In this document: positions 44,801-56,310 of the stretch, in pieces | Layout of the letters: each line of letters begins with the position of its first letter | Position numbering within the stretch: position 1 is the first letter of the stretch | Assembly: GCA_026724425.1 (NCBI GenBank) | Contig: JAIUCV010000084.1 | Location: 3,714,001-3,778,000 of the forward strand | Source: Erythrophleum ivorense | Lineage: Eukaryota; Streptophyta; Magnoliopsida; Fabales; Fabaceae | Length of the DNA: 64,000 bases | Reading direction: 5' to 3' | Translations under genes and position numbers: made by a program | The notes under the pieces: model-generated | Databases searched by the model: none | Seen by the model: only the letters and a program-made list of their open reading frames with translations | What the model was told of the DNA's origin: nothing

Positions 44801-46218
44801 TGTAAAACTTGATTTTGTCAAATATTCAAATGTATTTTGTAAATTTATTTATCATATGTGACACAATTCATTATCGTATTTTCGTAAATATATTGACACG
44901 GGAAAAAACACATTAGAATTTAAAACTTGTAAACATGCTCAAATAGAACGGATGATTAAATGGTTGTCTGCTAGTATCGAAGTTCCGACTTTCTTACAAA
45001 CGCCACAAATTAGATCTTTATAGGAGCATTCGTCGTTTTGTCAGACGCTGCCGAAAGGATTTATAATTAACTGGAATCTCATAGTGCCTATCATCGTGGC
45101 AGCTACAACCAGATTTCCTAGGGTTTTCTTTAACCAATCATTTTGGGTGTTTATATGACTTGATCGAGTGTCCATGTTATAAAGTGTTTTTATTTCTTGA
45201 ACTAGTTTTGATATTTGTGCTCACTGTGTTGGGAATTCAGCATTATATAAGCCACGCAGAAAAAATTTTGAGACCAAATATTTTGTGAATGGTTTGGGTA
45301 ACACAAAGACTTTAACTGGACCAATTTTTTCTCTTAGTTTTGGATTCGGAGAGAACCATTCACAGGATAGGTTTGGTTGTAAAGGAAAACTAAAAAACAT
45401 GACATAATATCGTAGAACAATTATAAAAGTGTGGAGACCCAAAACTCACAATTAACTCTATAACCAAACAGTAGTTTAAGACATGAAATCATGGGCCAGA
45501 ACCTAATAATTTCACCGGACCGGAAAAACTTAGCTTACCAAGCATTTGAATCAAAGTGGCTACAAAGTTAACAACACAAGTAGACATCCACGTCCTTGTT
45601 AACAACACAACAACAGCAAAGGTCTTATTGATTACAAACCTCAAACTGAGGTAAGTCCTTATGATGACACTAATTTAATGAGTTTTGTCAGTTGGTGAAG
45701 AAATCTAGTCGCTTAGAAAATACGAACCTAACATTATAATACAAATTCACGGGCCATAATATAATGGCTAAGAAAGCAGTTATATTTAGATATAATAGAT
45801 GTAATTAGTAACAAACCTAATCAAAGATATATAATGGTTAGAGGTTCACAATTACAAGCACCAACAAATGCCAAATAGAAGAAAAAAAATTGGAAAAAAT
45901 GGTTAGAGGAGGTTTCACCTTATTTACGTTTAAAAGAAAATCATTAAAAAAAAGAGCCTCATGGGCACTCTTTTTCTCAATTGGTGGCATTTTAGGAATT
46001 AATCCGATCAAAAGCTATAATAATTTTAAAAACCAATCACCGATTTCACGGGTCCGAGACCGGGCATTATAACCCTAAAACATGTTGTTGGATCCATTAA
46101 TCTAGAAGCGAAGATCTGTAAATCAAAGACTTGTTTCCAAGGGTTTCCGAGAATCTGAGGGATTACAAGGAAAAGGTGAGAGATCTGAAGGAAGAAGAAG
46201 AAGGGGGAAGCAGATAAC
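44801..46218. other. Intergenic DNA, no gene seen
   Basis: This stretch is AT-rich with short, unconvincing open frames only. The last few hundred bases should hold the promoter and leader of the CUE-domain gene; GA-rich leader sequence starts at about 46140. Confidence 0.5.
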
Positions 46219-47448
46219 ATGTCTGCGATTGTCTGCGGGAAGAGATCTTTGTTCGAGGATTTGGTCGCCGCTTCTTCGCCTCCCGTCTCCAAGAAAATCC
46301 GTTGCTTTTCTTCGTCTTCTCCGGCTCGTTTTTCCCCTCCGATTCCTCCTGCCTCCTCAATTCTTCTCGATCACCTCGCCGCCATTTTCCCCGATATGGA
46401 TAAGCAGGTCACTTCTCGATTAATTAATTAACTCATGATTTGATCTTTGCGTAGATTCGGGTTTTCAAATATTGCGATTTAGTTTCCTTATTGTGTTATT
46501 TGTATTGCCATCTGATGATAAGGAACCTTGTTTACCATTTGTGTATGAGATAGATTCTTGAGCGGGCAATCGAGGGATGTGGAGATGATCTTGATTCAGC
46601 CATTAGATGTTTGAATCAGCTTCGTTTAGAATCTGCCAATAATAATAATAATTCAGACCTTGCTACCAACCAATCTCCTGTAATCCAGGAATCAAATGTT
46701 GAATCTCAGCAGCAAGGTTGGTTCTTGTGATCAACTTTACTAGTTTCAGAGTATTTTAGAATAAGTGCCACAAACACCATCTGCAAGTTCTGATTATAAA
46801 AGCTGGTCCTTTGTCTTGTCAAGGATCAAACAAGGAGGAAGTCTTACCGAATGGAGAACCAAATGTGTTGAACTTGGATGGAAAGGAGTGGGTGGAGCTC
46901 TTTGTTAGGGAAATGATGAGTGCTTCTGACATGACGAATGCGAAAGAACGTGCTGCAAGAGCATTGGAAGCTTTGGAGAAGTCCATCAATGCACGTGCTG
47001 GTGCTGAAGCAATGCAAAGTCTCCAACAGGTGTTTTAATCGATTTGTTGGTGGAGATGGATATCTATCTATCAAGTATGAACATTGATCTGCTTTTTTTT
47101 TTGCAGGAAAACTTAATGCTGAAGCAGCAATTAGAAGCCATAGTCCAGGAGAACAGTTTACTTAAACGAGCGGTGGTCACGCAACAGAAGCGGCAGAGAG
47201 AAACTGAAGATCAAACTCAAGAGTTGCAGCATTTGAGGCAGCTAGTCACTCAATACCAGGAACAGTTGAGAACTCTGGAGGTCTGTTGTTTTGACCCTAA
47301 CTTGTAACAAATGTTTAGTCTTTTTGACATTCTGATTCAGTCTTGTGAATATGATTACCAGGTGAACAACTATGCTCTGACGCTTCATCTGAAACAAGCA
47401 CAGCAGAACAGTTCCATTCCGGGGCGGTACCATCCAGACGTCTTCTAA
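46219..47448 (+). CDS. CUE-domain ubiquitin-binding protein, At5g32440-like
   Basis: Five exons (46219-46407, 46554-46716, 46824-47029, 47107-47280, 47362-47448) join in frame to give 272 aa. The start is MSAIVCGKRSLFEDL. A CUE domain spans roughly residues 48-85, with LDHLAAIFPDMD and then ILERAIEGCGDDLDSAIRCL, the last part carrying the di-leucine-like end typical of ubiquitin-binding CUE helices. An acidic linker follows, then a helical region (WVELFVREMMSASDMTNAKE) and a long coiled coil (about 185-260). Arabidopsis At5g32440 and At1g80040 have this layout, from memory. A role in ubiquitin signalling is inferred from the domain. Confidence 0.85.
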
Positions 47449-48291
47449 ATCACTTGATGAGAGAGCCACACATATATTATCACTCATTTCCTTTACAGTG
47501 TATGTTTTTCTGTTGATTTCACTATATTTACATATGTATCAAGTCTGGAATGATTGATGAATGACGATAGTTGGGGAACAACTGTGTCTCCGAAGACAAA
47601 ACTTTTGATTTCTGTATATACTTTCTTTCCAGTCCGATGATGGATATTGATTTAAAACTTGTCGCAATCAGATAACAAACAGCGAATAAGATTTGGTTGC
47701 GTGTCTATAAACTCATACAAGGGGAGGGGAAGGGGAATTTGGATTGAGTTGAAAGATTTGTTATATTTGCAGATAGTTTTTGTTAGATCTCATGAATCGC
47801 TTTCCACTCATTCAGAAATTTCCTCACATTCGCCACGTTACTGTAAATTACTAAGCACCTGTTATATTCAATGTCAATGTACAAGTACAGCAACATTGTC
47901 ATGGGATATAATAATGGTGCTGGATCTTTTTATATGGCTGGGATTTGTACGTTGGAATTAAGAGTGTAATGTTAATGGAAAGATGGTCGAGAAAAGAAAA
48001 GCAATTTGCCAAATTTTTATTCCTACCGCTCCAAGTCCAATCGAAAAATCTCTTCTTAGATAGCGAACCGGTCGGTTCGATGATGATATAAATAAAGGTT
48101 TATGTTCAGCCCTTTCTTTTTTTTTTTTTAATCTTCAGCAGCATTCTCTAAGCGCAAACAATCAAATCTAGGGTATCGTAAGAACGATTTCTCTTCTTCT
48201 TTAGATATACCTTGTTGATCTAGGGTTTATTAATCACCTTCTTAGGTTTCTCGATCTCTTTTCTATTCGTTTGTAGAAAATCTCTGGAAGA
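47449..48291. other. Intergenic DNA with a telo-box-like promoter of the DSS1 gene
   Basis: There is no gene here. Near the downstream gene lie TAGGGTTTAT (about 48222) and TCTAGGGTATCG (about 48166), which resemble the telo-box common in plant genes for ribosome and proteasome parts. Confidence 0.4.
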
Positions 48292-49224
48292 ATGGCGGCA
48301 GATCCGAAAACGACGACTGAAGACGTGAAGATGGATTTGTTCGAGGACGACGATGAGTTCGAGGAATTCGAAATCGAAGAAGGTGCGCGGTTTTGATTTT
48401 CTCATTAATTTTGTTCTTTTGCTTTATGCGATAGATTTCTCAGTCATCAGATTTGGTTTCTGTATATCCTGGGTTTGTGATTTTTGCTAAAATTTAAGGA
48501 TATCATCAATATAAAGTTTAGGGAACTCATATCTTATCACTGTGTCGTATAGATAGAGGATTAAAAATTAAATTTTTAGTTGGTTGGATTTGAAAGCTTG
48601 ATGATTTGTTCTTGGTAACTCAAACGCCTCTTCTGATGATTTAACTGATGTATAATATAACTCATATCTAGTAACTACGTCATATATATAGATGATTATA
48701 TGTTGCCTTTGACATTCATAATACAAATTGATGTTTTATTCATTTGAACTTGAAAGTAATGAGTTTTTCTGTAATTCAGTGGTCTCATCTGCTTTAAAAG
48801 TAATGTATATGTGTGATATTAAAGTTTAGGGAACTCAGTCATCTTGAGATGCTTATATTAATGTGTTAATCGGTTGAAATCGAAACTCTATGGTAATTCA
48901 ATGGACTTTATAATTTAACTGATGTATGGACTTTGGTTATGTTTTAAATGGTAGATGTTTGCTTTTGTGCTCAACTCTGCAGTTTCTGGATTTGACATAT
49001 GAAAAAGCCATATGACATATCACTTGTGGAATGGTAGTGTTTTCTTCTCTGATTGGGTTGTGATTTTAAAGAGTTGTTTGTGTATATGTGCAGATTGGGT
49101 TGAGAAAGAAGAAGTGAAGGAAGTGAGTCAGCAGTGGGAAGATGACTGGGATGATGATGATGTCAATGATGACTTCTCTCTTCAGTTGAGAAAGGAACTG
49201 GATACCAATGATGAGAAGAAATGA
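48292..49224 (+). CDS. DSS1: DSS1/SEM1 26S proteasome lid subunit
   Basis: Two exons (48292-48382 and 49094-49224) join in frame to give 73 aa. The protein has the two acidic-aromatic boxes of DSS1, FEDDDEFEEFEIEEDW and QQWEDDWDDDDVNDDF, followed by a C-terminal helix (LQLRKELDTNDEKK). DSS1 is a lid subunit of the proteasome that binds ubiquitin, and it also binds BRCA2 in DNA repair. The length and exon break match plant DSS1 genes. The intron of about 710 bp is AT-rich and empty. I cannot tell whether it is the ortholog of the chromosome 1 or chromosome 5 Arabidopsis gene. Confidence 0.93.
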
Positions 49225-49880
49225 TGTGAGCTCTTCTTACCATGTGTCCTCTCTTCTATCGATCAGAAAATGAAAAAAACAGTGTCTATTATGGGTTTTT
49301 TCTTATCATGAAACCTTAACTTGTGACAATCTTGATATGCGTCTTGTCTTAGCTTGTTATGGATTATGTGTTCCTACATTCCAAAGTGAAGCAGGCCAAA
49401 TGTTTCTTTTACTCGGTCAACAACAAATCAGTAGCCGAATCTGAAAACATAGGCCGAGATTGACTAGGTGGTGTTATTTGTTTGTTTCCTAGTTAGATAC
49501 TTTTGAATGTCGTAAAAGTATGAATTAGGCTTCCACAGCACACATTTTCGACTAAAGAAAAGCCATTTTCATGGAAGACTGAGCAAGTCAACAAATCATG
49601 ACAACAACAACATAAAACAAACAAGACTTTTAATACTATTATCTTTCCGACTGCTGCCTCAGAACAAGTAGATGATCAATGCTCATGCCCTACAACGTTG
49701 AAGACAAAGTAAAGAGGCCAAAACTTCATCTACCAAGGCACACTACTACTCTCACAACTTAGTTTTGTCAAAAAGAAAAACAAAATTTAAAAAAAAAGAA
49801 GCAAACTCTCCAATCGAAATCAAACATAGGAAACGCTCTAAGCCTACCAAGTTCACACCCCCTTAAAACCAAAGGTTGGT

Positions 49881-52147
49881 TTAGCAGGCAGGAGCAACTC
49901 CGTTTGAGACAGCTGACTCGTTCTCGTTAGCCACTTTGGTCACTTCAGTCACACCAACTAGTGCTGCTGCTGCATCTTCAGAGGCAATAGAAGGCTCTTG
50001 GGTTTTCACAAGATTAGATTTTGTTGTTACACTGTTGATTCCCTTTTTATCATTGGCCAACAAAGCCTGCTGGGAAACAGTACCAAGTTTTGTTACATAA
50101 TTTCATTTATATTGATGGATTAAGATTCACTAACATGGTTTCAGAGAGGATTGTTACCTGTTTTTTGAACTGCTGCTGTTTGCTTTTTCCCTCTTGAATA
50201 ATCTTTTGACGAGTCTCGTAGAACACAAAATCATCAAGGATACTTGTCTTGGTTGCATGATCCTTGAAAATCTTGACGACTTTGTTGCCTTGCTCTAGCT
50301 TTACCTGCAGATAACAAAAGAATGATGCTCACGGATTAAACAAAATAACAAGTCAACTGTGACAATCCAAAAAGAGATAGATAACAAAGTGAGGAGACAT
50401 ACTTCCTGTGTGTCTCTGCTGTTTGTAACAGGCTTGTTCTCGTTGTTCTCCAGAGTTATATGCCTCAACGAACCATTAGGAACATCTTTCACGATATGCC
50501 ACTTAACAGGGAAGCAACCAATCCATTTGTCCTGTTGCCAGTATTCCACAGTCTTGTTAAAATCGACCGGGCCTACCATTTCAGCTAAACCCACAAACTG
50601 TCCACTCGTGTTTACCTGTGAAACATGCACCACACATAAGTACTCTTACAATGAAATTCCAATATCAAGCAGCAGTTGATGAAATTATGAAGACTATTCA
50701 TTCACTCACAGAGAAGAGTAGAAACACAGGGCAGCTATCTGACTTCTGTTTTGCCTCGTTATATGAAGCATCCAGCTTCTTATTACCATTAGGAGTGCTG
50801 GACCATACACTGTATTTGATACTTTTGTGAATATCATCTTCGCTATACGATTTGATCACAAAAAACTTTGCTTCCGAGTAGGTTTCAGGGAAGTCTTCCT
50901 TATTGTAGTCTGAAACGGATCTATCTTCCTGAGGTTTCTCACTCTCGGTCACTATCCTCTCATTAGAAGACACAGTTGTCATCACCTTTAAACCTTCTTG
51001 GCTCTTGAAACCCTTTGCCCTCGGCCCTCTATTCAACTCATTCAACCCCTCAATGTTTTCTTTGGCGTAACCATTCAACCCATAACTTCTCGTCTTGTAG
51101 GAACTGTTGTTAACCGCATACCAATTAGGCATCTGTTTCCAAGCATCATAACCGTAAGAGCCATACCCATAGCCTGTTCCTAAGCCACTCATGTAAGGCC
51201 CATACATCCCATAGTTTGAGTAAATGTTGTCCAGGTATCCATAAGATTGGCCTGAACCAGCTGATCTTCCATGAGTCTGAGTCTGCAAACAAGAAGATAA
51301 CACATTAATGAATCAACAAGTAAAGATTAACATACTAATGTTATTATCACCACAGATGGATGAAGAACATACTAGGTACGGATACTGAAGATTGGTCTTC
51401 CCCGTAGCATAGCTCCCGTTGTAACCATATCTTGGGTACTGATATGCTTGAGGGTAGTAGCCATAAGAGTAGGCACCCTTCCCATATGAACCCTTTGCGT
51501 TGTAAGCTGAGTTTTGGTAACCGAGTTTCTTAGGCTTTGATATCTTATCTTTGGTTAAATCTTCGTCTTTGGACAAAAGATCAGTCTTGGTAGCTTCCAC
51601 TAAGTACTCGCTACCGTTTCCGCCATAAGCCCCCTGCAACTAAATGAACGATAGACTTTATAAGTTTACGAGAGAAATGTTATCGAGAGCAAATGGAGAA
51701 CAAATCTTGATCACAATGATGAATGATGTCATAGTAAGGCTAACATGGAGAGCAAATGTGAACAAGAATACCTTATTTTCAGAGTCAGGAGCAAAAGCCT
51801 TGGTTTTGGGGTCAACCGACAAGTTGTGCTGCACATCTGAAGCATCTGGATTTGTTTTACAGAAACAATTGACACCAAATTAAACGTTATTCTGAATCAA
51901 AAACATCCGATCTGCATAAACCCTACAAGATCCAGCTAAAGTCAACGTTTTTAACAAGAAATGAACATATATCCTAAACCCTTGAAGAAACAGTAACCAT
52001 TTTCGTTTTCAGAGACTAGTTTGCAAAAGTACAATAGAATTGAGCAAAGAGAAAACGAAAAGAAGTTTCACGCGAATACAAGCGAAGAGGAAACAAGAGC
52101 ATACCCAGATTTGGGAAGCTACGAAGAACAGGTTCAGAAGTTGCCAT
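49881..52147 (-). CDS. YTH-domain m6A reader (ECT family)
   Basis: Seven exons (52147-52105, 51845-51772, 51633-51373, 51282-50710, 50615-50403, 50304-50158, 50069-49881) join in frame to give about 499 aa, starting MATSEPVLRSFPNLDASD. The N-terminal half is rich in Tyr, Gly, Ser and Gln (YGPYMSGLGTGYGYGSYGYD), the type of disordered region that drives condensation in ECT proteins. The YTH domain begins KFFVIKSYSEDDIHKSIKYS and has the three cage tryptophans: one in SVWSS and two in YWQQDKW. It should bind N6-methyladenosine in cytoplasmic mRNA. Which Arabidopsis ECT is closest is unclear to me. The last exon could start three bases later (CAGCAG acceptor), adding or dropping one Gln. Confidence 0.9.
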
Positions 52148-52249
52148 GGCTGTGTACTGCTTTTGCGGCGGAAACTGGTAGGAGAGGAGAGAAAATGTGA
52201 CAAGTCGAGTGAGCAAAGGGAGGGAGACCACAAAACCCTAATAACTTTT

Positions 52250-53390
52250 GACTCTTTTATGTGAGGAGGACAATATGGGCTTTAGGCCCGCGGGAGGTTT
52301 TATTAATTTGGGTTTTCTGTTAACCGGTTAATTTTAAGCCAACCGGATTATTGATTTAAGTGTCTGGTTTAGGTGGTGGTATTGGATCCAGTGTTATCCA
52401 ATTATGTATTTGATAAAATTTGTTATTAGATTGAATATTTGTTTGTTGTAATTTGAAATACATTATAAACAGTTATTCAACATCTACTTGATTTTAAAAG
52501 ATTTTAGTTAGATTCAATTATATGGTATTATTTTGCGTAAAACATAAATACTATTTTCTCTTCAAATTTGATATTTCAAAGAAGATTCCAAACAAATTCA
52601 TGTTGGAAGAACAAAATTTATCATTGCCGTTATGTGTAGTTCTATATAAATTAGCGATTGATAAGAAATTTATAGGAAATGTATCAAAGAAGACGAAGAA
52701 GAGTCCAATGACAAAGTATTTTCCATGAAAGTGAACATTAACTCATCAATACGTAAACAAGAACATCGAAATCTAATATATAAGTTCCTGTATCTCATCT
52801 GTTTTTCGTTGCTCATTGTGAAACTCGTAAAACAGGTATAGTCACGAAACTTCCCAAAACTCTTTGCATGTATTGCAGCCATCTGAACACGCAATAAATG
52901 TGTCAAGCTTCTCCGTGGCAACTTGTATGATACTTTCGTCAGGTGACATAGTCACTACACTGAAGGCTGTACCATCGTCTTCAATTTCCATAGTTATTTA
53001 CAATTTGATTGACTCTTAAGTCTTAACCCTATTTCCATAGTTTTTTTGGTGGAGGGACCATAGTTGATGAACACTGATTGGATCAAAGTGTATCTGGAAC
53101 TCGCAGTTTATACAAATGATAGGTTTATTTTAGAAGGCGATCTGTCCAAGCTGGAGATTGTGAACGTGGCTATAGAAACAAGTAATGTGGAGTGGCCGAT
53201 GGAAAGACTCAACGCTAGAAATTAGTGTGAAGTGTGAATATTATCTTTAACAAAAAAAAAAAAAAAAAAAAAAAATTGTGAGTTTTATAGTCAAAAGCTA
53301 ATCAACTCTCATCTGTAACTCGCAAAAGTTAGTCGTAGAATATACTTGATTGAAATGTAAGAGATGAGTAAAACAATAATAAAATCCGAT
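52250..53390. other. Intergenic DNA, no gene seen
   Basis: This stretch is AT-rich. TGGATCCAGTGTTATCCAAT near 52383 resembles ends of Harbinger-type MITEs but I found no partner. An A run of about 24 lies at 53251-53275. Confidence 0.4.
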
Positions 53391-53395
53391 AACAA

Positions 53396-53720
53396 TCATA
53401 CCTTCATTTGACGCCAGTATTCGTTGTTGGAGGAAAAAGCAACATCTCGGCCGCCGTTCATAAGTATATCGACCGCTTTAATCCTCGGGCGGTTGGCAAA
53501 CTTAAGATCGTGTGTTTTCATGACGTCATGTGCTACGTCAGCGGATGAGACCAGGAGAACAGGGACACGACCGAAGTGAAGGAGCACGAGCGGGCCATAG
53601 CGGAGGCTGAGGGAGCGGAAGGTGCAGTGAGGGTGGACGCTGAGCTGGTGGAGGTTTCCGATCAGTGGAAGCCGCCAGGGAGACGGCGGATGGTTAAGTT
53701 TGGTGGTGGTTCGATTGAGG
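53396..53720 (-). pseudogene. Cytochrome P450 N-terminal fragment (CYP71A-like)
   Basis: Minus-strand frame: PPSPWRLPLIGNLHQLSVHP, then LRYGPLVLLHFGRVPVLLVS and DVAFSSNNEYWRQMK, ending at a good 5' splice site (AAG|GTATGATT). This is the proline-rich hinge and first helices of a CYP71-clan enzyme. There is no start codon or full membrane anchor upstream, and the rest of the enzyme, including the haem-binding Cys, is absent downstream. It is a gene scrap. Confidence 0.8.
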
Positions 53721-54273
53721 TGTGATCTTAGGAAAAGAAATGCGAAAAAGAGTTGTTAAGCACAAAGAGATTAATATAATCTCCATCTCTCTCTTACTAC
53801 AAGACTCATTTCTGTCTCTGTTATTTCCACGTCAACTACAACGAACTTTTAAAGCAACCCAGCTTAACAAGGATAGGTTCCAAGAGTTTATCCTCGACCC
53901 TCTCTAACAAACTTATCTGCTGAATCTGAGCTACTTAATCTCTATATATATATATAATTAGTGCAAGTAAAGATCCGCTTCTACTACTCTTATGCCAGCT
54001 AAGCTTTTTTTTAGAGCATAGGCAACGCACAGTTTTTAACAGGCTCTGGAGTGAAAAAATAAAGAAAAAATGAAATGAAAAATTAGTTTGGAGCTCTGAA
54101 ATCTCTGAGTCGTCTCTGTGGGAGCAATCGATTGAACCGCTTCTTCTGCACTGTACACGACATGTGTCAGCATGCGATTGGTTTTTGTTTCTAATTTTTT
54201 TGATTAATTTGTTTGTTCTCTTTCCTTCGAATTAGGTTGGATTAGTCTGATTGATAATCAACATAGGAAAGCG

Positions 54274-54556
54274 ATGCCACCGAAGGCATTGAAGAGGGGA
54301 GGCGCCGCTAGAAGAGGCGGGGGGAGGGTTACGAGATCGGCGCTCAAGGCGCAGAATCTGCCGGAGGAATCCGCTCATGAAGAATCTGTTAATATCGGAG
54401 AGCTATTTGGCTCCGATGCTGTAGAAGCGAAGGAGGAGACACCGGAGGTGGAGAAATCTATTGAGGTAGAGACTCCATTAGATTTTCGGAAGCCATCGGA
54501 TTCGGTCGATGATTCTGAAGCTGCAGCAATCCCGGATAGCGTCGCTTTGTCGAAAA
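54274..54556 (+). pseudogene. Captured first exon, RRM-protein-like
   Basis: The exon runs from MPPKALKRGGAARRGGGRVT to a 5' splice site (AAAA|GTAAGATT). The basic Gly/Arg start and the acidic remainder resemble the N-terminus of plant hnRNP R/Q-like RNA-binding proteins (At2g44710-like, from memory). No RRM follows. Because start codon and splice site are intact, a chimeric transcript is possible. Confidence 0.5.
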
Positions 54557-54905
54557 GTAAGATTCTTTGTGCCTGGCTTTAAATTCGGTTGTTTTAAAAT
54601 TTGTTTCGTTTTTTGGGATTCTCTTGTTAGCCTTAGTATCGTTTTCATTGGGATATCTAAGTTTCACTTAAACGAAAGTGGTCTGCTTGGTATGCATATG
54701 CTTTGACATTAAAGGGGTAAATTTTGCGTTTTTGACATTAAAGTGGTCTGCTTGGTATGCATATGCTTTGATCTTTGTTCTTGAAAACTCGTTTATCTTC
54801 TAATCCAAACTCGTTTGTTTTTCTTTTTGTCATCTTTCTTTTATCTTCTCGTATCAAACTGATTCGTCATCTATCTACTCTGCTTGTCATCAATGACTAC
54901 TATAG

Positions 54906-55220
54906 GAGAGACTTCATAGCTTATGCAGATACTTGCTTTAAGGAGTTTGGAGACAGAGTGTCACATTGGACAACAATAAACGAGGCCAACGTTTTTGCAC
55001 TTGGAGGCTATGACGAAGGAATATCACTAACTTATACAAGAAACACTACAAGGTGACTCTTCTTCTCTTCTTTCTTCCATATGCATTTTCTTTATAGCTC
55101 ATACAGTAACTCATGATCTTCATTATACGCAGCACAAGCAACATGGATCAGTAGGCATTAGCATATACGCATACGGTGCTCTCCCATTAACCAACTCTGC
55201 AGAGGATAAGCATGCATAAT
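54906..55220 (+). pseudogene. Captured beta-glucosidase (GH1) fragment
   Basis: After a splice-acceptor-like TATAG comes RDFIAYADTCFKEFGDRVSH, then TTINEANVFALGGYDEG, which includes the GH1 acid/base motif T(I)NE. A second piece from 55133 reads KQHGSVGISIYAYGALPLTN in phase with a GH1 exon. Both are small parts of a 500-residue enzyme and cannot work. Confidence 0.85.
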
Positions 55221-55439
55221 CTAGACTGAATGACTTACATATGTAGATTTAAATTCATTTATATAAATTTAGAATAATTTGTTAAAAATAAATACATATT
55301 AAAGAACCCCAAAGAGAATGTGCAATGTGTAACTTTACACATCAATAAGCAAAAGACTCAAACTTAAACTAATATTAAATATATTCTTAAAATAATCTAA
55401 ACAGTCTCAAGTGAGATTGTGCATTGCCTATGCTCTTAG

Positions 55440-56310
55440 TTGCTTATCAATTAAATTGAGCACATGGCTTTTTTCCTCACTACACTTGCGTCTTTTATAA
55501 TGTTTAATTAGAATCACGACGAGACAACAAGGGTTATTGTTTAATGTCGTCCCTTTAGTAGCAATGGTTGTTGACTCATTTAAACTTAATTTTGCAAGTC
55601 TACTACACATTACACATTGATAAATTTTAGCGCAATTGGTAGTAGTTAAGGAATTTCAAACAGTTACAAAATTAAACGAGCATTTTTAGATCTTGCTTAA
55701 GGATTTTCGTTAGTCTCACAGCACCTCAATTTGTAATTTATGGATGATTTTTTCTTTTTATATATTAATGAAATGCATTTGCCAACAAAGAAAAAACAAT
55801 TATAGTATTAATTTTATTTTTTGGTCAAAAAAAATTATATATACATAATCTACGCATATTTTAATATGTTTCATACTCTTAAAAACTAAATTAACTTTTA
55901 ATATTCTTTATTAAATCTAAAGTTAAATTAGATATTTAATACTAAAAATTACCATGCGAAATGGAAACAACAAGTAAAGCAAATGAGATGAATTATTAAT
56001 TTATAAATGTTTTATTGTATATAAGTAAATAGGTTCTTCACAATTACGGAGTCTAAACATCAAATGACATCTCAAAATCACAATTTTCTGTAAAAAGCCA
56101 CAACAAGAGACGATCGCAAAAAGCAACAGAAGCTCATGACCATCAAATGCAAGACGAGACTTACCAAAGAGCAACAGAAGCTCGTAAACATGAAATGCTA
56201 AACGAGACTTCCTACCAAGGCGATCGGAAGACTGAAATTTGTGTGGCTCTTGATAAAAATGGCCACTCGGCAGTATATACACCAATCTCTTCATATATTC
56301 GACTACCAGG
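55440..56310. other. Intergenic DNA, no gene seen
   Basis: This stretch is AT-rich. The end next to 56311 should hold the 3' untranslated region of the TH2 gene. Confidence 0.5.

Larger units (their letters stand above)
54014..55435. mobile_element. Harbinger-ended element carrying scraps of two host genes (Pack-type)
   Basis: The left end GAGCATAGGCAACGCACA and the complement of the right end GAGCATAGGCAATGCACA differ at one place and are flanked by TTA at 54011-54013 and 55436-55438. The 1.42-kb inside has no transposase but holds an exon of an RNA-binding protein gene and part of a beta-glucosidase gene. Elements that carry host gene pieces between terminal inverted repeats are known as Pack-TIR elements. 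Confidence 0.8.

Noticed and set aside
47659..47961. A + strand frame of 100 codons between the CUE gene and DSS1
   Set aside because: It has no conserved pattern, no splice context and starts inside probable 3' flank.
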